Shown: positions 24,579 through 34,949 of the stretch, piece by piece
How the letters are laid out: every line of letters begins with the position of its first letter
Position numbering within the stretch: the first letter of the stretch is position 1
Origin: Bacteroides acidifaciens
Lineage (GTDB): Bacteria; Bacteroidota; Bacteroidia; Bacteroidales; Bacteroidaceae
Assembly (NCBI RefSeq): GCF_024623065.1
Contig: NZ_JANJZR010000013.1
Coordinates: 1 to 64,000, forward strand
DNA: 64,000 nucleotides
Direction: 5' to 3'
Notes under the pieces: generated by a model
What the model was told of the DNA's origin: nothing
The model's input: the letters and a program-made list of their open reading frames with translations, nothing else
Databases searched by the model: none
Translations under genes and position numbers: made by a program

Positions 24579-26672
24579 ATGATAGATCAAGTTACCATCG
24601 ACCGGATATTGGACGCGGCACAGATAATGGATGTCGTCTCGGACTTTGTCACTCTGCGCAAACGCGGTGTCAACTACGTCGGCTTGTGTCCATTCCATAG
24701 TGACAAGACACCTTCTTTTTACGTTTCGCCTGCCAAAGGGCTTTGCAAATGCTTCGCCTGCGGCAAGGGTGGAAACGCAGTGCACTTTATCATGGAACAC
24801 GAGCAGATGTCTTATCCCGAAGCACTGAAATACCTTGCCAAGAAATACAATATTGAAATCAAGGAACGGGAGCTGAGCGATGAAGAGAAGTTTGTGCAGA
24901 GCGAACGTGAAAGTATGTTTATTGTCAATAACTTCGCACGCGACTACTTTCAGAACATACTGAAAAATCATATAGACGGCCGCAGCATCGGTATGGCTTA
25001 CTTCCGCAACCGTGGTTTCCGGGATGATATTATCGAGAAATTCCAATTAGGATACTGTACCGACAACCATGATGCTTTCTCCAAAGAAGCGTTACAGAAA
25101 GGATACAAGAAAGAGTATTTAGTCAAAACCGGACTTTGCTATGAGACAGACGACCACCGTTTGCAGGATCGTTTTTGGGGACGTGTCATTTTCCCTGTGC
25201 ATACTCTTTCCGGCAAAGTCGTGGCTTTTGGTGGACGTGTACTTGCCAGTGCCACCAAAGGTGTAAAAGTCAAATATGTCAACTCTCCAGAATCGGAGAT
25301 TTACCATAAGAGTAACGAATTATACGGTATATACTTCGCCAAACAGGCAATTGTGAAACAAGACCGTTGTTTTTTAGTCGAGGGCTATACGGATGTTATT
25401 TCCATGCATCAATCCGGTATAGAAAACGTGGTAGCTTCTTCGGGAACGGCTCTTACACCGGGACAAATCCGTATGATTCATCGGTTTACCAATAATATGA
25501 CTGTGCTCTATGACGGCGACGCTGCTGGTATAAAGGCTTCTATCCGAGGCATTGATATGCTGCTTGAAGAAGGCATGAATATCAAAGTTTGTCTGCTGCC
25601 CGATGGCGACGACCCGGACTCTTTTGCCCGCAAACATAACTCTACGGAATTCCAAGCCTTCATATCGGAGCATGAGACGGACTTTATCCGCTTCAAGACC
25701 AACTTGCTGCTGGAAGATGCCGGAAAAGATCCTATCAAACGGGCAGAGTTGATCGGCAACTTGGTACAAAGCATCTCCGTCATACCAGAAGCGATTGTAC
25801 GGGATGTCTATATCAAAGAATGTGCCCAATTATTGCATGTAGAAGATAAATTGCTGGTATCGGAAGTTGCCAAAAGACGGGAAACGCAAGCGAAGAAACG
25901 GGCTGAACAGAGTGAACGCGACCGCCGGATTGCCCAAAGAACGGCTTCAATGGTCCAGCAAGGTCAGCAAGGCGAAGCAAATGGAAATGCCCCCATGCCT
26001 GATGGTGATGTTCCATTGCCAGTGGAGGTTGCTGATGCCGGATATGCAGAAACGCCTTTTCCGCCACAAGAAGATAACTATGCTTCATTTATTCCACAAG
26101 AAGGAAAAGAGGGACAAGAGTTCTATAAATTCGAACGACTGATATTGCAGGCTGTAGTCCGTCATGGTGAGAAAGTCATGTGCAACTTGACTGACGAAGA
26201 GGGTAATGAAATCCCTGTGACCGTCATAGAATATATTATCAACGACTTGAAGGAAGATGATCTGGCTTTCCATAACCCGTTGCACCGCCAAATGTTGTCG
26301 GAAGCTGCCGCACATATGCATGACCCCAATTTCATTGCAGAACGCTATTTTCTGGCGCATCCCGATCCGGTTATCAGCAAACTGAGCGTAGACTTGATTA
26401 ATGTACGTTATCAGCTTAGCAAATATCATTCCAAGTCACAGAAGATTGTGACAGATGAAGAACGGCTTTACGAACTGGTTCCGATGCTGATGATTAACTT
26501 CAAATACGCAATTGTAACGGAAGAGTTAAAGCATATGCTCTATGCTTTACAAGACCCCGCCCTTGCACATGATAATGAGAAGTGCGATTCGTTAATGCAA
26601 CGCTATAATGAACTGAGAACAGTACAAAACATTATGGCAAAACGATTAGGGGACAGGGTCGTATTGCGATAA
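24579..26672 (+). CDS. dnaG: DNA primase
   Basis: 697 residues from MIDQVTIDRIL. The N-terminal CHC2 zinc-binding domain is clear (GLCPFHSDKTPSFYVSP, then CKCFACGKGG). The catalytic core has 'FGGRVL', 'YTDVISMHQSGIENVVASSG' in part, the TOPRIM acidic residues in 'EGYTDV' and 'LYDGDAAGIKAS', and 'LPDGDDPDSF'. Around 450-530 there is a charged and then low-complexity linker, and the C-terminal ~170 residues should contact the DnaB helicase. It makes RNA primers for replication. The frame extends upstream to 24513, but that part overlaps the tyrA terminator. Confidence 0.96.
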   Translation: MIDQVTIDRILDAAQIMDVVSDFVTLRKRGVNYVGLCPFHSDKTPSFYVSPAKGLCKCFACGKGGNAVHFIMEHEQMSYPEALKYLAKKYNIEIKERELSDEEKFVQSERESMFIVNNFARDYFQNILKNHIDGRSIGMAYFRNRGFRDDIIEKFQLGYCTDNHDAFSKEALQKGYKKEYLVKTGLCYETDDHRLQDRFWGRVIFPVHTLSGKVVAFGGRVLASATKGVKVKYVNSPESEIYHKSNELYGIYFAKQAIVKQDRCFLVEGYTDVISMHQSGIENVVASSGTALTPGQIRMIHRFTNNMTVLYDGDAAGIKASIRGIDMLLEEGMNIKVCLLPDGDDPDSFARKHNSTEFQAFISEHETDFIRFKTNLLLEDAGKDPIKRAELIGNLVQSISVIPEAIVRDVYIKECAQLLHVEDKLLVSEVAKRRETQAKKRAEQSERDRRIAQRTASMVQQGQQGEANGNAPMPDGDVPLPVEVADAGYAETPFPPQEDNYASFIPQEGKEGQEFYKFERLILQAVVRHGEKVMCNLTDEEGNEIPVTVIEYIINDLKEDDLAFHNPLHRQMLSEAAAHMHDPNFIAERYFLAHPDPVISKLSVDLINVRYQLSKYHSKSQKIVTDEERLYELVPMLMINFKYAIVTEELKHMLYALQDPALAHDNEKCDSLMQRYNELRTVQNIMAKRLGDRVVLR

Positions 26673-26742
26673 TTCTTCCCCGATGCCGGACACTCTCTTC
26701 CCCTGGTGCCGGACAGAAATCACGTTTCCAATAAGTGTCTCT

Positions 26743-27333
26743 CTACAAAGTTCCGTGTTGAATCAGATTCATAAACTCCTCACGTGTCTTTGCCTGATTG
26801 AAAGCGCCTGTAAAGTCTGAAGTAGTAGTAATGGAGTTTTGTTTTTCCACACCGCGCATTTGCATGCACATATGCTTTGCTTCCACTACGACCATTACTC
26901 CTAATGGATTCAATGTTTCCTGAATACATTCTTTGATTTGCAGCGTCATGCGCTCCTGCACCTGCAGACGGTGAGAGAAAATATCGACTACACGGGCAAT
27001 CTTACTTAACCCGGTGATATAGCCGTTAGGGATATAAGCCACGTGAGCCTTTCCGTAGAACGGCAGCATGTGATGTTCGCAAAGAGAGAAGAAATCAATG
27101 TCCTTCACAATCACCATCTGGCTATATTCTTCCTGAAATTTAGCAGACTGAAGCACTTCGTGAGGATCCATATGATAGCCCTTTGTCAGACTCAACATCG
27201 CTTTAGCCACCCGTTCGGGAGTTTTCAACAATCCTTCCCGTTCGGTATCCTCACCCAACAAAGTTATAATACTGTGATAATGACTTTTCAACTCTTCCAG
27301 ATTCGGAGAGATAATTTCTTCTTTTCCTAACAT
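26743..27333 (-). CDS. folE: GTP cyclohydrolase I
   Basis: 196 residues. Family motifs: '[16 protein letters not shown]', the zinc site '[22 protein letters not shown]', '[20 protein letters not shown]' in part, '[12 protein letters not shown]'. It turns GTP into dihydroneopterin triphosphate, the first step of folate synthesis. Last gene of the DUF1599 - DoxX - tpiA - SPOR - folE run; 7 bases separate it from the SPOR gene. Confidence 0.96.
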   Translation of the reverse strand: MLGKEEIISPNLEELKSHYHSIITLLGEDTEREGLLKTPERVAKAMLSLTKGYHMDPHEVLQSAKFQEEYSQMVIVKDIDFFSLCEHHMLPFYGKAHVAYIPNGYITGLSKIARVVDIFSHRLQVQERMTLQIKECIQETLNPLGVMVVVEAKHMCMQMRGVEKQNSITTTSDFTGAFNQAKTREEFMNLIQHGTL

Positions 27334-27340
27334 GATAGAT

Positions 27341-27790
27341 TTATAAAGGGATATTTATCTGGTCTCTTACAATAGAAACCTCTTTAAACACACCGGTAGC
27401 TTTCAACCGACGCATCATTGCGTCCGCTTCTTCAATGCTCCGGAAATCACCCACACGGCAAAGCCAACGGGGCGGAGTGAAGGAAGTATATATCGGCAAT
27501 TCCGGAAAATACTCTTTGATACGTGAAGCCACATGATAAGCATCATTCTTCGCCTGACGGGTATTGTTACCCGCATACGCCTGTATCCTGTATCCGGAAG
27601 CCTTTATTACTTTATGTTCACCTGTCGCAGGACGCTCCACACCAATCAGAGCACCAATACGGGGGTCTTGATGAATAGTCACTTTCCCCTGCCCCGGCAC
27701 TGTACGTTCCAAGCTTTTGACAATGTTCTGTGCTTGTATGCCGACACCTGCCAAGACCAACAATAAAGTAAGTAAAGCTAGTTTTCTCAT
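27341..27790 (-). CDS. secreted SPOR-domain protein
   Basis: 149 residues with a signal peptide ([21 protein letters not shown]). The C-terminal ~80 residues match the SPOR fold: '[20 protein letters not shown]', '[20 protein letters not shown]', '[13 protein letters not shown]'. SPOR domains bind peptidoglycan stripped of peptide side chains, often at the septum. It lies between tpiA and folE in the same direction. Confidence 0.88.
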   Translation of the reverse strand: MRKLALLTLLLVLAGVGIQAQNIVKSLERTVPGQGKVTIHQDPRIGALIGVERPATGEHKVIKASGYRIQAYAGNNTRQAKNDAYHVASRIKEYFPELPIYTSFTPPRWLCRVGDFRSIEEADAMMRRLKATGVFKEVSIVRDQINIPL

Positions 27791-27845
27791 TACAAATAAT
27801 TATTAGGCACGGACCGTGTGAATCCGTGCCTGAAATAAGTTTTAA

Positions 27846-28604
27846 TTACGCGTTAAATGCATCAATGATACCTTTGAAATCAGATACTTTCAGAGCAGCG
27901 CCACCAATCAAACCACCGTCAACGTCCGGATTAGCAAACAGTTCTTTAGCGTTAGAAGGCTTGCAGCTACCACCATAAAGAATAGAAGTATTGTCTGCGA
28001 TTTCTTTACCATACTTGTCAGCTACGATTGAACGAATGAAAGCGTGGATTTCCTGAGCTTGTTCAGGAGAAGCTGTTTTTCCCGTACCGATAGCCCAAAC
28101 CGGCTCGTAAGCCAATACAATCTTAGAGAAGTCTTCGGCAGACAGAGAGAATACAGATTCCATCTGAGCAGCTACCACTTCATTCTGCTTGTTAGCTTCG
28201 CGTTCTTCCAATACTTCGCCAATACAGAAAATCGGAGTCAGACCGTTAGCCAAAGCCAATTTCACTTTTTCTTCGAGGATAGCAACTGTTTCGCCATAGT
28301 AAGCACGACGTTCAGAGTGACCCAGGATTACATATTTAGCCCCGGTAGAAGCAACCATCTCAGCAGAAACTTCACCTGTATATGCTCCTGATACTTTGTC
28401 AGCACAGTTTTCAGCACCTACACCGATCTTAGCAGCGTCTACCAACGGAGTAACAGAAGCCAAGTGGATAAACGGAGTACAGATGATTACATCACAGTTA
28501 GGCTTTTCGTTAGCCAATGCTTCGTTCAATTCTTTAGCCAAAGCGATACCCTCCTGAAGGGTTTTGTTCATTTTCCAGTTTCCTGCAACAATGTTCTTTC
28601 TCAT
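27846..28604 (-). CDS. tpiA: triosephosphate isomerase
   Basis: 252 residues, normal length. 'GNWKMNKTL' (catalytic Asn and Lys), '[11 protein letters not shown]' (catalytic His), '[20 protein letters not shown]' (catalytic Glu and flexible loop), 'ILYGGSCKP', 'GGLIGGAAL'. It interconverts dihydroxyacetone phosphate and glyceraldehyde 3-phosphate in glycolysis. Confidence 0.98.
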   Translation of the reverse strand: MRKNIVAGNWKMNKTLQEGIALAKELNEALANEKPNCDVIICTPFIHLASVTPLVDAAKIGVGAENCADKVSGAYTGEVSAEMVASTGAKYVILGHSERRAYYGETVAILEEKVKLALANGLTPIFCIGEVLEEREANKQNEVVAAQMESVFSLSAEDFSKIVLAYEPVWAIGTGKTASPEQAQEIHAFIRSIVADKYGKEIADNTSILYGGSCKPSNAKELFANPDVDGGLIGGAALKVSDFKGIIDAFNA

Positions 28605-28650
28605 TTTGTTTTCTTTATTTAAAGGGTTAATAAATTTACTATTCTCTTAT

Positions 28651-29949
28651 TTACGATTTACTATTTATAACGGACTTCCGTTCTCTGCGACGAACAACCA
28701 GGATATCCAGTCCCAATACCAACAGCAATGGAATGATGAACCACAAAAATACATATCCTACGGTGTGGACGTCACTCACCATCTTCTGCTGTCCCAACGA
28801 CAGATTTTCCAGTTTGCCGGTCAGCACATATTCATCCGGTATATCCTCGTCACTCCATTTATTCAGAATCTTCCCGTTCTTTATCAACATCAATCCCGGG
28901 TTGGAGCGTACCATCGTCTTCAACGTTATATCATCCATCTGGCAGAAAGGATATTCCGCTCCGGTCTTATCCTTCCACAGTTCTATCTGTTCCTCAGGTG
29001 AAGAAGTCAGGCAATAGAACTTATAGCCATGCTCCACCGAGTAATCGTATATTTCGTTAATCAGGTCGATATTACTGTCGTCCGCTTCTTCAATCCGATG
29101 GGCAACCAACAGGAAAGTATATCCCATATCAGTCAATACCTCTTCCGTTATATCGTCTCCCGTGCGCAAGTCCATCATAGAGAAATCATGGATAGGCGGT
29201 TCATAGCCTTTCTCTTTGAGTTTGGTACGTGTGTCGACAAATGTCCACGTACTGTCCGGATAGTTATCCAGCGTAAACTCTTTCTTTTCCCCATTCTTCT
29301 CTAAAATAAAGATACTTTCATATACACTTGGTTTTGCTCCTTCGGGTGTTGTCATTCCCTCCGGAATATTCTTTCCTATCTTGTAGGGGCGAAAGTCTAA
29401 AACAGGCAAACGGTCCAAGCAATAGAATGACAGGGAAAATACAAAAAAGAGTGTATATAAGGAAACCAGCCATGCCATTTTCACACTGATAAAGCGGATC
29501 AGCATCGTTCTGTAACGGAATGCTGCGATTGCAGCAAGTGACAGTATGACATTCTTGCCGAATGTTTCCCAATTCGTCAATATCCAGGCATCACCGAAAC
29601 AACCGCAGTCTGCAACCGGATCGAAGATTGCAAGATACAGAGTCAACGGTGTCATGACAATCATCAACATCAACGCCAATGAAGAGGCCAATGTTCTCCG
29701 CGTACCAAAGAACAGGGAGATGCCGACAAAAAACTCAATGGCGGATAGCGTAATGCCCCCCAACAGAGGGAAAAATGAAGGAAACCAGGAAGCCATGCCG
29801 AATGCAGTCAGATAATCCTGTATCTTATACTGGAAACCCAGCGGATCAACTGCCTTCACAAACCCGGAGAAAATAAACGAAGCCGCTAAAAGAAAGCGAC
29901 TGGTATTTGCTACCACTCCCTGAATGATATGTAGGTTCTTATCCTTCAA
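28651..29949 (-). CDS. DoxX/MauE-like membrane protein with thioredoxin-like C-terminus
   Basis: 432 residues. Four to five membrane segments in the first ~180 residues ('RFLLAASFIFSGFVKAVDPL', 'GFQYKIQDYL') with the Cys pair of 'PVADCGCFGDAW', typical for MauE/DoxX redox-linked membrane proteins. A soluble part of about 200 residues follows, with a thioredoxin-like ending ('SNPGLMLIKNGKILNKWSDE') that lacks a CxxC active site, and one last membrane segment before a basic tail. A role in periplasmic thiol chemistry is possible. It overlaps the DUF1599 gene by 11 bases. Confidence 0.85.
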   Translation of the reverse strand: MKDKNLHIIQGVVANTSRFLLAASFIFSGFVKAVDPLGFQYKIQDYLTAFGMASWFPSFFPLLGGITLSAIEFFVGISLFFGTRRTLASSLALMLMIVMTPLTLYLAIFDPVADCGCFGDAWILTNWETFGKNVILSLAAIAAFRYRTMLIRFISVKMAWLVSLYTLFFVFSLSFYCLDRLPVLDFRPYKIGKNIPEGMTTPEGAKPSVYESIFILEKNGEKKEFTLDNYPDSTWTFVDTRTKLKEKGYEPPIHDFSMMDLRTGDDITEEVLTDMGYTFLLVAHRIEEADDSNIDLINEIYDYSVEHGYKFYCLTSSPEEQIELWKDKTGAEYPFCQMDDITLKTMVRSNPGLMLIKNGKILNKWSDEDIPDEYVLTGKLENLSLGQQKMVSDVHTVGYVFLWFIIPLLLVLGLDILVVRRRERKSVINSKS

Positions 29950-30481
29950 ATTCTATCTTTATGAGTCCGAAAACAGAGTAATTTATCATATCCATGTAAT
30001 TGGCATCGATTCCCTCAGACACCAATGTATTGCCGGACAGGCTTTCAATCTGCTTGGTACGGTATATCTTCATCAAAATCAAGTCTGTGTAAGAGCTGAC
30101 ACGCATACTCCGCCAAGCCTCGTCATAGTCATGATTTTTGGCAAGCATCAGTTCTAATGCTTCTTTAGCGTATTTATCATATAAAGCCATCGCTTCTTCA
30201 TTACTGATATCGGCAGATTCGGCATAGCCCAACTCCAACTGGATAAGTCCGATAATTCCATAGTTGACAATTGCGATAAATTCAGCACGGATTCCCTCGT
30301 CAATCAGGGTTACTCCCTTAGTTTCGATACTACGGATCCGGTTGGCTTTGATAAAAATCTGGTCAGTTACAGAAGCCGGACGCAGGATACGCCACGCAGA
30401 CCCGTAATCGTGCAGCTTCTTGGAAAATAAGTCACGGCACAAAGCGATGACATGTTCAAATTGTTGCTTGGTATCTTTCAT
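29939..30481 (-). CDS. DUF1599-domain protein
   Basis: 180 residues from MKDTKQQF. A longer frame begins at 30511, but the likely -7 promoter element (30500-30507) lies inside that extension, so the shorter start is preferred. Two related halves are visible: 'KLHDYGSAWRILRPASVTDQ' with 'IFIKANRIRSIE', and 'KNHDYDEAWRSMRVSSYTDL' with 'ILMKIYRTKQIE'. This is an internal duplication of an all-helical unit that resembles MazG-like nucleotide hydrolases; biochemical function is not known to me. Confidence 0.87.
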   Translation of the reverse strand: MKDTKQQFEHVIALCRDLFSKKLHDYGSAWRILRPASVTDQIFIKANRIRSIETKGVTLIDEGIRAEFIAIVNYGIIGLIQLELGYAESADISNEEAMALYDKYAKEALELMLAKNHDYDEAWRSMRVSSYTDLILMKIYRTKQIESLSGNTLVSEGIDANYMDMINYSVFGLIKIEFEG

Positions 30482-30499
30482 CTTCTTCCAAATAGTGCG

Positions 30500-30507
30500 C
30501 AAAGGTA
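30500..30507 (-). promoter_or_regulatory. -7 promoter element of the DUF1599-folE run
   Basis: Minus strand TACCTTTG, exact consensus, 19 bases before the ATG at 30481. Confidence 0.6.
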
Positions 30508-30530
30508 ACAATAATTAAGTAAAAACAGAA

Positions 30531-30564
30531 AGAGGGCACTCTAAATTATATTAAAGTGCCCTCT
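30531..30564 (-). terminator. hairpin terminator after the M23 peptidase gene
   Basis: AGAGGGCACT (30531-30540) and AGTGCCCTCT (30555-30564) pair over 10 bases with a 14-base loop. On the minus strand a T-rich tract follows, which suits termination of the peptidase transcript ahead of the DUF1599 promoter. Confidence 0.75.
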
Positions 30565-30602
30565 TCCAAAGCTATTGTATTACTGTTTTATAAGCAAGCG
30601 GG

Positions 30603-31475
30603 TTATGAACAACGCAAAACCTGTCCGATACGCAAAGTTGTAGTCGGTTTGATACGGTTCAATTTACAAAGTGTGCTGACCGACACTCCACGCAATTTGG
30701 CAATGCGTGATAAAGTATCTCCACTCTTCACCTTATGATAGCGGATTGCTCCATCGGCTACCTGAGTATCATGTGAGCCTGCGCGTTTCACGCCTTTTGT
30801 CTTTCTGAACGTATAAGTATCGGCAACAATATCTTGTTTCGGGAAGTCGAACATATAAACCGGATTGATTGCAATTCCCAAGAAACGGGTTTCAAAATGC
30901 AGGTGCGAACCGGTAGAGCGTCCCGTATTGCCCCCCAAACCAATAACCTCTCCTGCTTTCACTAATTGGTTTTCCTCAACCAATTGTTTGGACAAGTGGC
31001 CATATACAGTCTCCAAGCCATTATCATGACGGATAACGACATATTTACCATATCCTCTCCGCTCGTATTTTACGATACGCACTTTACCGTCAAAAGCTGC
31101 CACAATAGTATCCCCGATGTTCACTTTCAAGTCAAGTCCATTGTGCATTCTTCTCCAACGGGGTCCGAAAGGTGAAGTAATTTTCGTGCTCGAAGTCGGC
31201 ATATGGAAGCCTGTCAGGTCGATAGTGTAAGTTTCAGGGATAATAGCATTTCCATAAGTATGTACATACTGGTTGTTCCAGTTAGGATAAAGACTTAGGG
31301 CAGGGTATTCGGACTGTTCGGCGCGGATTTGCTTTTGCAATGCCAAAGAGTCTACAGATTTTAATTTTTTGTCTATCGGTGCCTGGCGGGCAATCAGGTC
31401 TTGAGAGAAAGAGCTCAGACTAACCATAGCCGCTACGGCCACCAATCCAGTTTTAATAATGCAATTGAAATTCAT
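30603..31475 (-). CDS. M23 metallopeptidase with C-terminal LysM
   Basis: 290 residues with a signal peptide ending near SSFSQ. The LytM/M23 zinc site is complete: 'RMHNGLDLKVNIGDTIVAAF' (HxxxD) and 'TGRSTGSHLHFETRF' (HxH). A LysM unit closes the protein ('YHKVKSGDTLSRIAKLRGVS', 'LCKLNRIKPTTTLRIGQVL'). It should cut peptidoglycan cross-links in the periplasm, or act as an activator if used as in NlpD/EnvC. It starts 20 bases after ndk. Confidence 0.94.
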   Translation of the reverse strand: MNFNCIIKTGLVAVAAMVSLSSFSQDLIARQAPIDKKLKSVDSLALQKQIRAEQSEYPALSLYPNWNNQYVHTYGNAIIPETYTIDLTGFHMPTSSTKITSPFGPRWRRMHNGLDLKVNIGDTIVAAFDGKVRIVKYERRGYGKYVVIRHDNGLETVYGHLSKQLVEENQLVKAGEVIGLGGNTGRSTGSHLHFETRFLGIAINPVYMFDFPKQDIVADTYTFRKTKGVKRAGSHDTQVADGAIRYHKVKSGDTLSRIAKLRGVSVSTLCKLNRIKPTTTLRIGQVLRCS

Positions 31476-31494
31476 TCGTTCTTTGTCAATTCAT

Positions 31495-31959
31495 TTAATA
31501 TTCATCGTTTGCATACAGGTAGTCAAATGTCGCCTGTTTGTAATTGAATATCTCTTCCGGTTTAAAAAATCTCTTTAATTCAATAGCTGCAGTCTCCGGT
31601 GAATCGGAAGCATGAACTATATTCTCTTGAAAACTCATGCTGTAATCCCCACGAATGGTTCCCGGGGCAGCCAGACGTCCATTAGTTGGTCCTGCCAACG
31701 TACGGACCGTTTGAATAGCATCCACACCCTCAAAACAACAAACAACAACAGGAGCTGTCATCATTGAATCTTTCACACGTTGAAAGAACGGTTTGCCACT
31801 GAGGTGGGCATAATGTTCGCTTAGCAATTCATCTGTCAGTTGCATCATCTTCATGCCGGCCAACCGCAATCCTTTACGTTCGAAACGATGAATAATCTCA
31901 CCAATCAGTCCCCGTTGTAGGGTACACGGTTTTAAAATGACCAGCGTTTTTTCAAGCAT
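31495..31959 (-). CDS. ndk: nucleoside diphosphate kinase
   Basis: 154 residues. 'LVILKPCTLQRGLIGEII', 'PFFQRVKDSMMTAPVVVCCF', 'RTLAGPTNGRLAAPGTIRGD', and the phosphohistidine motif 'ENIVHASDSPETAAIE'. It balances nucleoside triphosphate pools. Upstream promoter-like element at 32011-32018. Confidence 0.97.
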   Translation of the reverse strand: MLEKTLVILKPCTLQRGLIGEIIHRFERKGLRLAGMKMMQLTDELLSEHYAHLSGKPFFQRVKDSMMTAPVVVCCFEGVDAIQTVRTLAGPTNGRLAAPGTIRGDYSMSFQENIVHASDSPETAAIELKRFFKPEEIFNYKQATFDYLYANDEY

Positions 31960-32010
31960 AATACTCGACTTTTCAAATGGTTAAACGATACATTTACTAA
32001 AAAATTCCTC

Positions 32011-32018
32011 CAAAGGTA
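32011..32018 (-). promoter_or_regulatory. -7 promoter element of ndk
   Basis: Minus strand TACCTTTG, exact TAnnTTTG match, 52 bases before the ndk ATG. Confidence 0.55.
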
Positions 32019-32181
32019 GTATTTTCCTACGAAACAACAAGGGAGTTATTAACTATTTTTCAGATGATTAGCAACAAGAGAGAAAAGGAATGAGTCTTTA
32101 ACCCCCTATAAATAGGAGAGATAAGAGCCAAATATGTTATGCAACACATTTACGCAAACAAGCCGCATGTTTAACCGTTTT

Positions 32182-34278
32182 TCAACTAATGGCAGCCCAG
32201 TTAACATTCGTTTTCCGCAGGGATTTGAGTTGCCGCCATAGTATTTCATTCTCCGGATTCTGTGCCACAGGGTCTTGCTCTACAATCTCTTCGGCTATAG
32301 CACGTACGTATTGCAGCAGTTGCCCGTCACGGGCAATATCGGCAATCTTCAAGTCGAAAGCCACACCGCTCTGCTGGGTTCCTTCGAGGTCGCCGGGACC
32401 ACGCAGTTTCAGGTCGGCCTCCGCTATTTCAAAGCCGTCATTGGTACGTACCATGATTTCAAGCCGTTTACGGGTGTCTTCGGTCAGTTTATAGTTGGTC
32501 ACCAGGATACAATAAGACTGGTCAGCGCCACGCCCTACCCGACCGCGCAACTGGTGCAACTGCGAGAGTCCGAAACGTTCGGCATTTTCAATAATCATCA
32601 CCGAAGCGTTAGGCACGTTCACTCCTACTTCGATTACTGTCGTAGCTACCATTATCTGTGCTTTTCCCGAAATGAAAAGTTGCATCTGCTCGTCTTTTTC
32701 GGCTGCTTTCATTTTGCCGTGCACCTTGCAGACCGTACATTTGGGAAATTCCTCAAGAATATACCGGTAGCCTTCTTCAAGATTCTTCAAATCAATCTTT
32801 TCGCTCTCCTTTATTAAAGGATAAACGATATAAACCTGACGTCCTTCGTCAATTTGCTTCTGTACAAAACGGTACATGCTCTCACGGCGGTTGTCAAACT
32901 GATGGACGGTGGTTATCGGTTTCCGGCCGGGGGGAAGTTCGTCAATAACGGAAACATCCAAGTCTCCATACAGGGTCATTGCCAGTGTACGGGGAATGGG
33001 CGTCGCAGTCATAACAAGCACATGCGGCGGTTGGTTATTCTTGCTCCAAAGGCGGGCGCGTTGCGCCACACCAAAACGATGCTGCTCGTCAATGACGACA
33101 AAACCCAATGAAGAGAAATTGACAGTATCCTCAATGACGGCATGCGTACCTATCAGAATATGCACGTCTCCTGTCAGCAGACCGGTAAGGATGCTTTCCC
33201 TTCTTTTTCCTTTGACGGAACTGGTCAGCAGTTCGACTCGGATATCCATTCCGAAAAGCAGTTCCTTTATCGTTTCATAATGCTGGTTTGCCAGAATTTC
33301 GGTAGGTGCCATCATACACGCCTGATAACCATTATCCAAGGCAAGCAGCATGCTCATCAAGGCAACGAGCGTTTTCCCGCTACCTACATCCCCCTGCAAA
33401 AGACGGTTCATCTGCCGTCCGCCGCCTACGTCGTTGCGAATTTCTTTCAATACCCGTTTCTGCGCCCCTGTCAGTTGAAAAGGCAGGTTCTTTGTATAAA
33501 ACGTATTGAATATGTCGCCTACTTTCTCAAAGATATAGCCGCGGTATCTCCGTTGTCTGTCTTTGGCATAGCGGAGGATATTGAGCTGTACATAAAACAG
33601 TTCCTCGAATTTAAGACGATACTGCGCCCTGCGAAGCAAGTCGGGATTTGTCGGGAAGTGGATATTCCGAAGAGCTTCCGTGAGCGGCATCAAATGATGT
33701 TCCGCCAATAGTTTGGAAGAAAGCGTTTCGGGCAGAGGTTCCTGTATCTGCTGAATCACAACCGCCATCATCTTCTCAATCGCGTGAGAGTTGAGGAAGC
33801 TGCGTTTCATTTTCTCCGTCGTATTATAATAAGGTTGCAGACCTACGGAAGAAAGTTTCAGGTCATCCGTCTTGTCCACATCGGGGTGAGCTACATTGAT
33901 ACGCCCGTTGAAAACGGTCGGTTTGCCGAAGATGATATATTCTTCGTGAAGTTTATATTTGCCCAGAATATACTTTATCCCTTGAAACCACACTAAATCC
34001 ACTACACCCGTACCGTCCGAGAAATGAGCGGTAAGACGTCGTTGACGCCCTTCGCCAATGGTCTCGAAACCGAGGATTTCTCCTTTCAGCTGGATATACG
34101 GCATATTGCCATCTATTTCGTGAATGTAATAGATGCGGCTCCGGTCAACGTATTTGTAAGGGAAGTAATAAATCAAATCATGCAAGGAGTATATTCCCAG
34201 CTCCTTGTTTAATACGGCAGCCTTCTGTGGCCCTACCCCGGAGATGAATTTTATGTCGCGTGTGACTAAATCGAACAT
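32182..34278 (-). CDS. recG: ATP-dependent DNA helicase RecG
   Basis: 698 residues, usual length. N-terminal wedge/OB domain ('ISGVGPQKAAVLNKELGIYS', 'LTAHFSDGTGVVDLVWFQG'), Walker A 'LLQGDVGSGKTLVALMSML', Walker B 'VIDEQHRFGVAQRARLW', 'TATPIPRTLAMTLYGDLD', then the helicase C part 'ATTVIEVGVNVPNASVM' and 'QLHQLRGRVGRG'. It remodels stalled replication forks and Holliday junctions. The ispD stop directly touches its ATG (34278/34279), so they are co-transcribed. Confidence 0.97.
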   Translation of the reverse strand: MFDLVTRDIKFISGVGPQKAAVLNKELGIYSLHDLIYYFPYKYVDRSRIYYIHEIDGNMPYIQLKGEILGFETIGEGRQRRLTAHFSDGTGVVDLVWFQGIKYILGKYKLHEEYIIFGKPTVFNGRINVAHPDVDKTDDLKLSSVGLQPYYNTTEKMKRSFLNSHAIEKMMAVVIQQIQEPLPETLSSKLLAEHHLMPLTEALRNIHFPTNPDLLRRAQYRLKFEELFYVQLNILRYAKDRQRRYRGYIFEKVGDIFNTFYTKNLPFQLTGAQKRVLKEIRNDVGGGRQMNRLLQGDVGSGKTLVALMSMLLALDNGYQACMMAPTEILANQHYETIKELLFGMDIRVELLTSSVKGKRRESILTGLLTGDVHILIGTHAVIEDTVNFSSLGFVVIDEQHRFGVAQRARLWSKNNQPPHVLVMTATPIPRTLAMTLYGDLDVSVIDELPPGRKPITTVHQFDNRRESMYRFVQKQIDEGRQVYIVYPLIKESEKIDLKNLEEGYRYILEEFPKCTVCKVHGKMKAAEKDEQMQLFISGKAQIMVATTVIEVGVNVPNASVMIIENAERFGLSQLHQLRGRVGRGADQSYCILVTNYKLTEDTRKRLEIMVRTNDGFEIAEADLKLRGPGDLEGTQQSGVAFDLKIADIARDGQLLQYVRAIAEEIVEQDPVAQNPENEILWRQLKSLRKTNVNWAAIS

Positions 34279-34938
34279 TTACAACAGAGCACTCCCCACT
34301 TTCAAGTCGAAAGGGGTTGTTATTTTTATATTTTCACGATTACCTTCTGCCAGATATACAGGTATGCCCATTGCCTCCACCACTGAGGCATCATCCGTAA
34401 AGAACGGGGTAAACTCCTGCGCATAAGCCCGTTTCAGCAGTTCAGTCTCAAAGACTTGAGGAGTCTGCACCAGTTTATAATCATTGCGGCTGACTGTTTC
34501 ACTGCCGTCATCCGTCAGATGGCGCAACGTCTCCACTACATCAACCACCGGAATCGCAGCTTTCTGCTCTTCCGCCAAATCATAGCAACGTTGAATCACC
34601 TCTACCGAGACAAACGGGCGGACACCATCATGCACTCCCACCAGTCCGGGTTCCCGCACCAATGCCAAACCATTCTTTACCGAATGGAAACGCGTCCCTC
34701 CACCATCGGCAATCAGATGCTCTACGTCAAAGCCGTGTTCTTCGCAGAGCTGTCTCCAGAAGCCCTGCTGCTCTTTGGGAAGCACTAATATAATCTGGAG
34801 TGAAGCGTCATACTTCCTGAATACTTCCAGCGTATGCATCAACACAGGTTTACCGCCGATAGGAAGGAACTGCTTCGGAAGCTCACTCCCCATTCGCAAG
34901 CCCTTTCCACCGGCGACAATAATTACAGATTTCTTCAT
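34279..34938 (-). CDS. ispD: 2-C-methyl-D-erythritol 4-phosphate cytidylyltransferase
   Basis: 219 residues from [12 protein letters not shown] start 27 bases upstream would overlap the DJ-1 gene and add residues before the conserved nucleotidyltransferase motif '[20 protein letters not shown]', so the shorter form is preferred. Further motifs: '[12 protein letters not shown]', '[10 protein letters not shown]', '[14 protein letters not shown]'. Third step of the MEP isoprenoid pathway. Confidence 0.95.
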   Translation of the reverse strand: MKKSVIIVAGGKGLRMGSELPKQFLPIGGKPVLMHTLEVFRKYDASLQIILVLPKEQQGFWRQLCEEHGFDVEHLIADGGGTRFHSVKNGLALVREPGLVGVHDGVRPFVSVEVIQRCYDLAEEQKAAIPVVDVVETLRHLTDDGSETVSRNDYKLVQTPQVFETELLKRAYAQEFTPFFTDDASVVEAMGIPVYLAEGNRENIKITTPFDLKVGSALL

Positions 34939-34949
34939 GGACAGGCAGC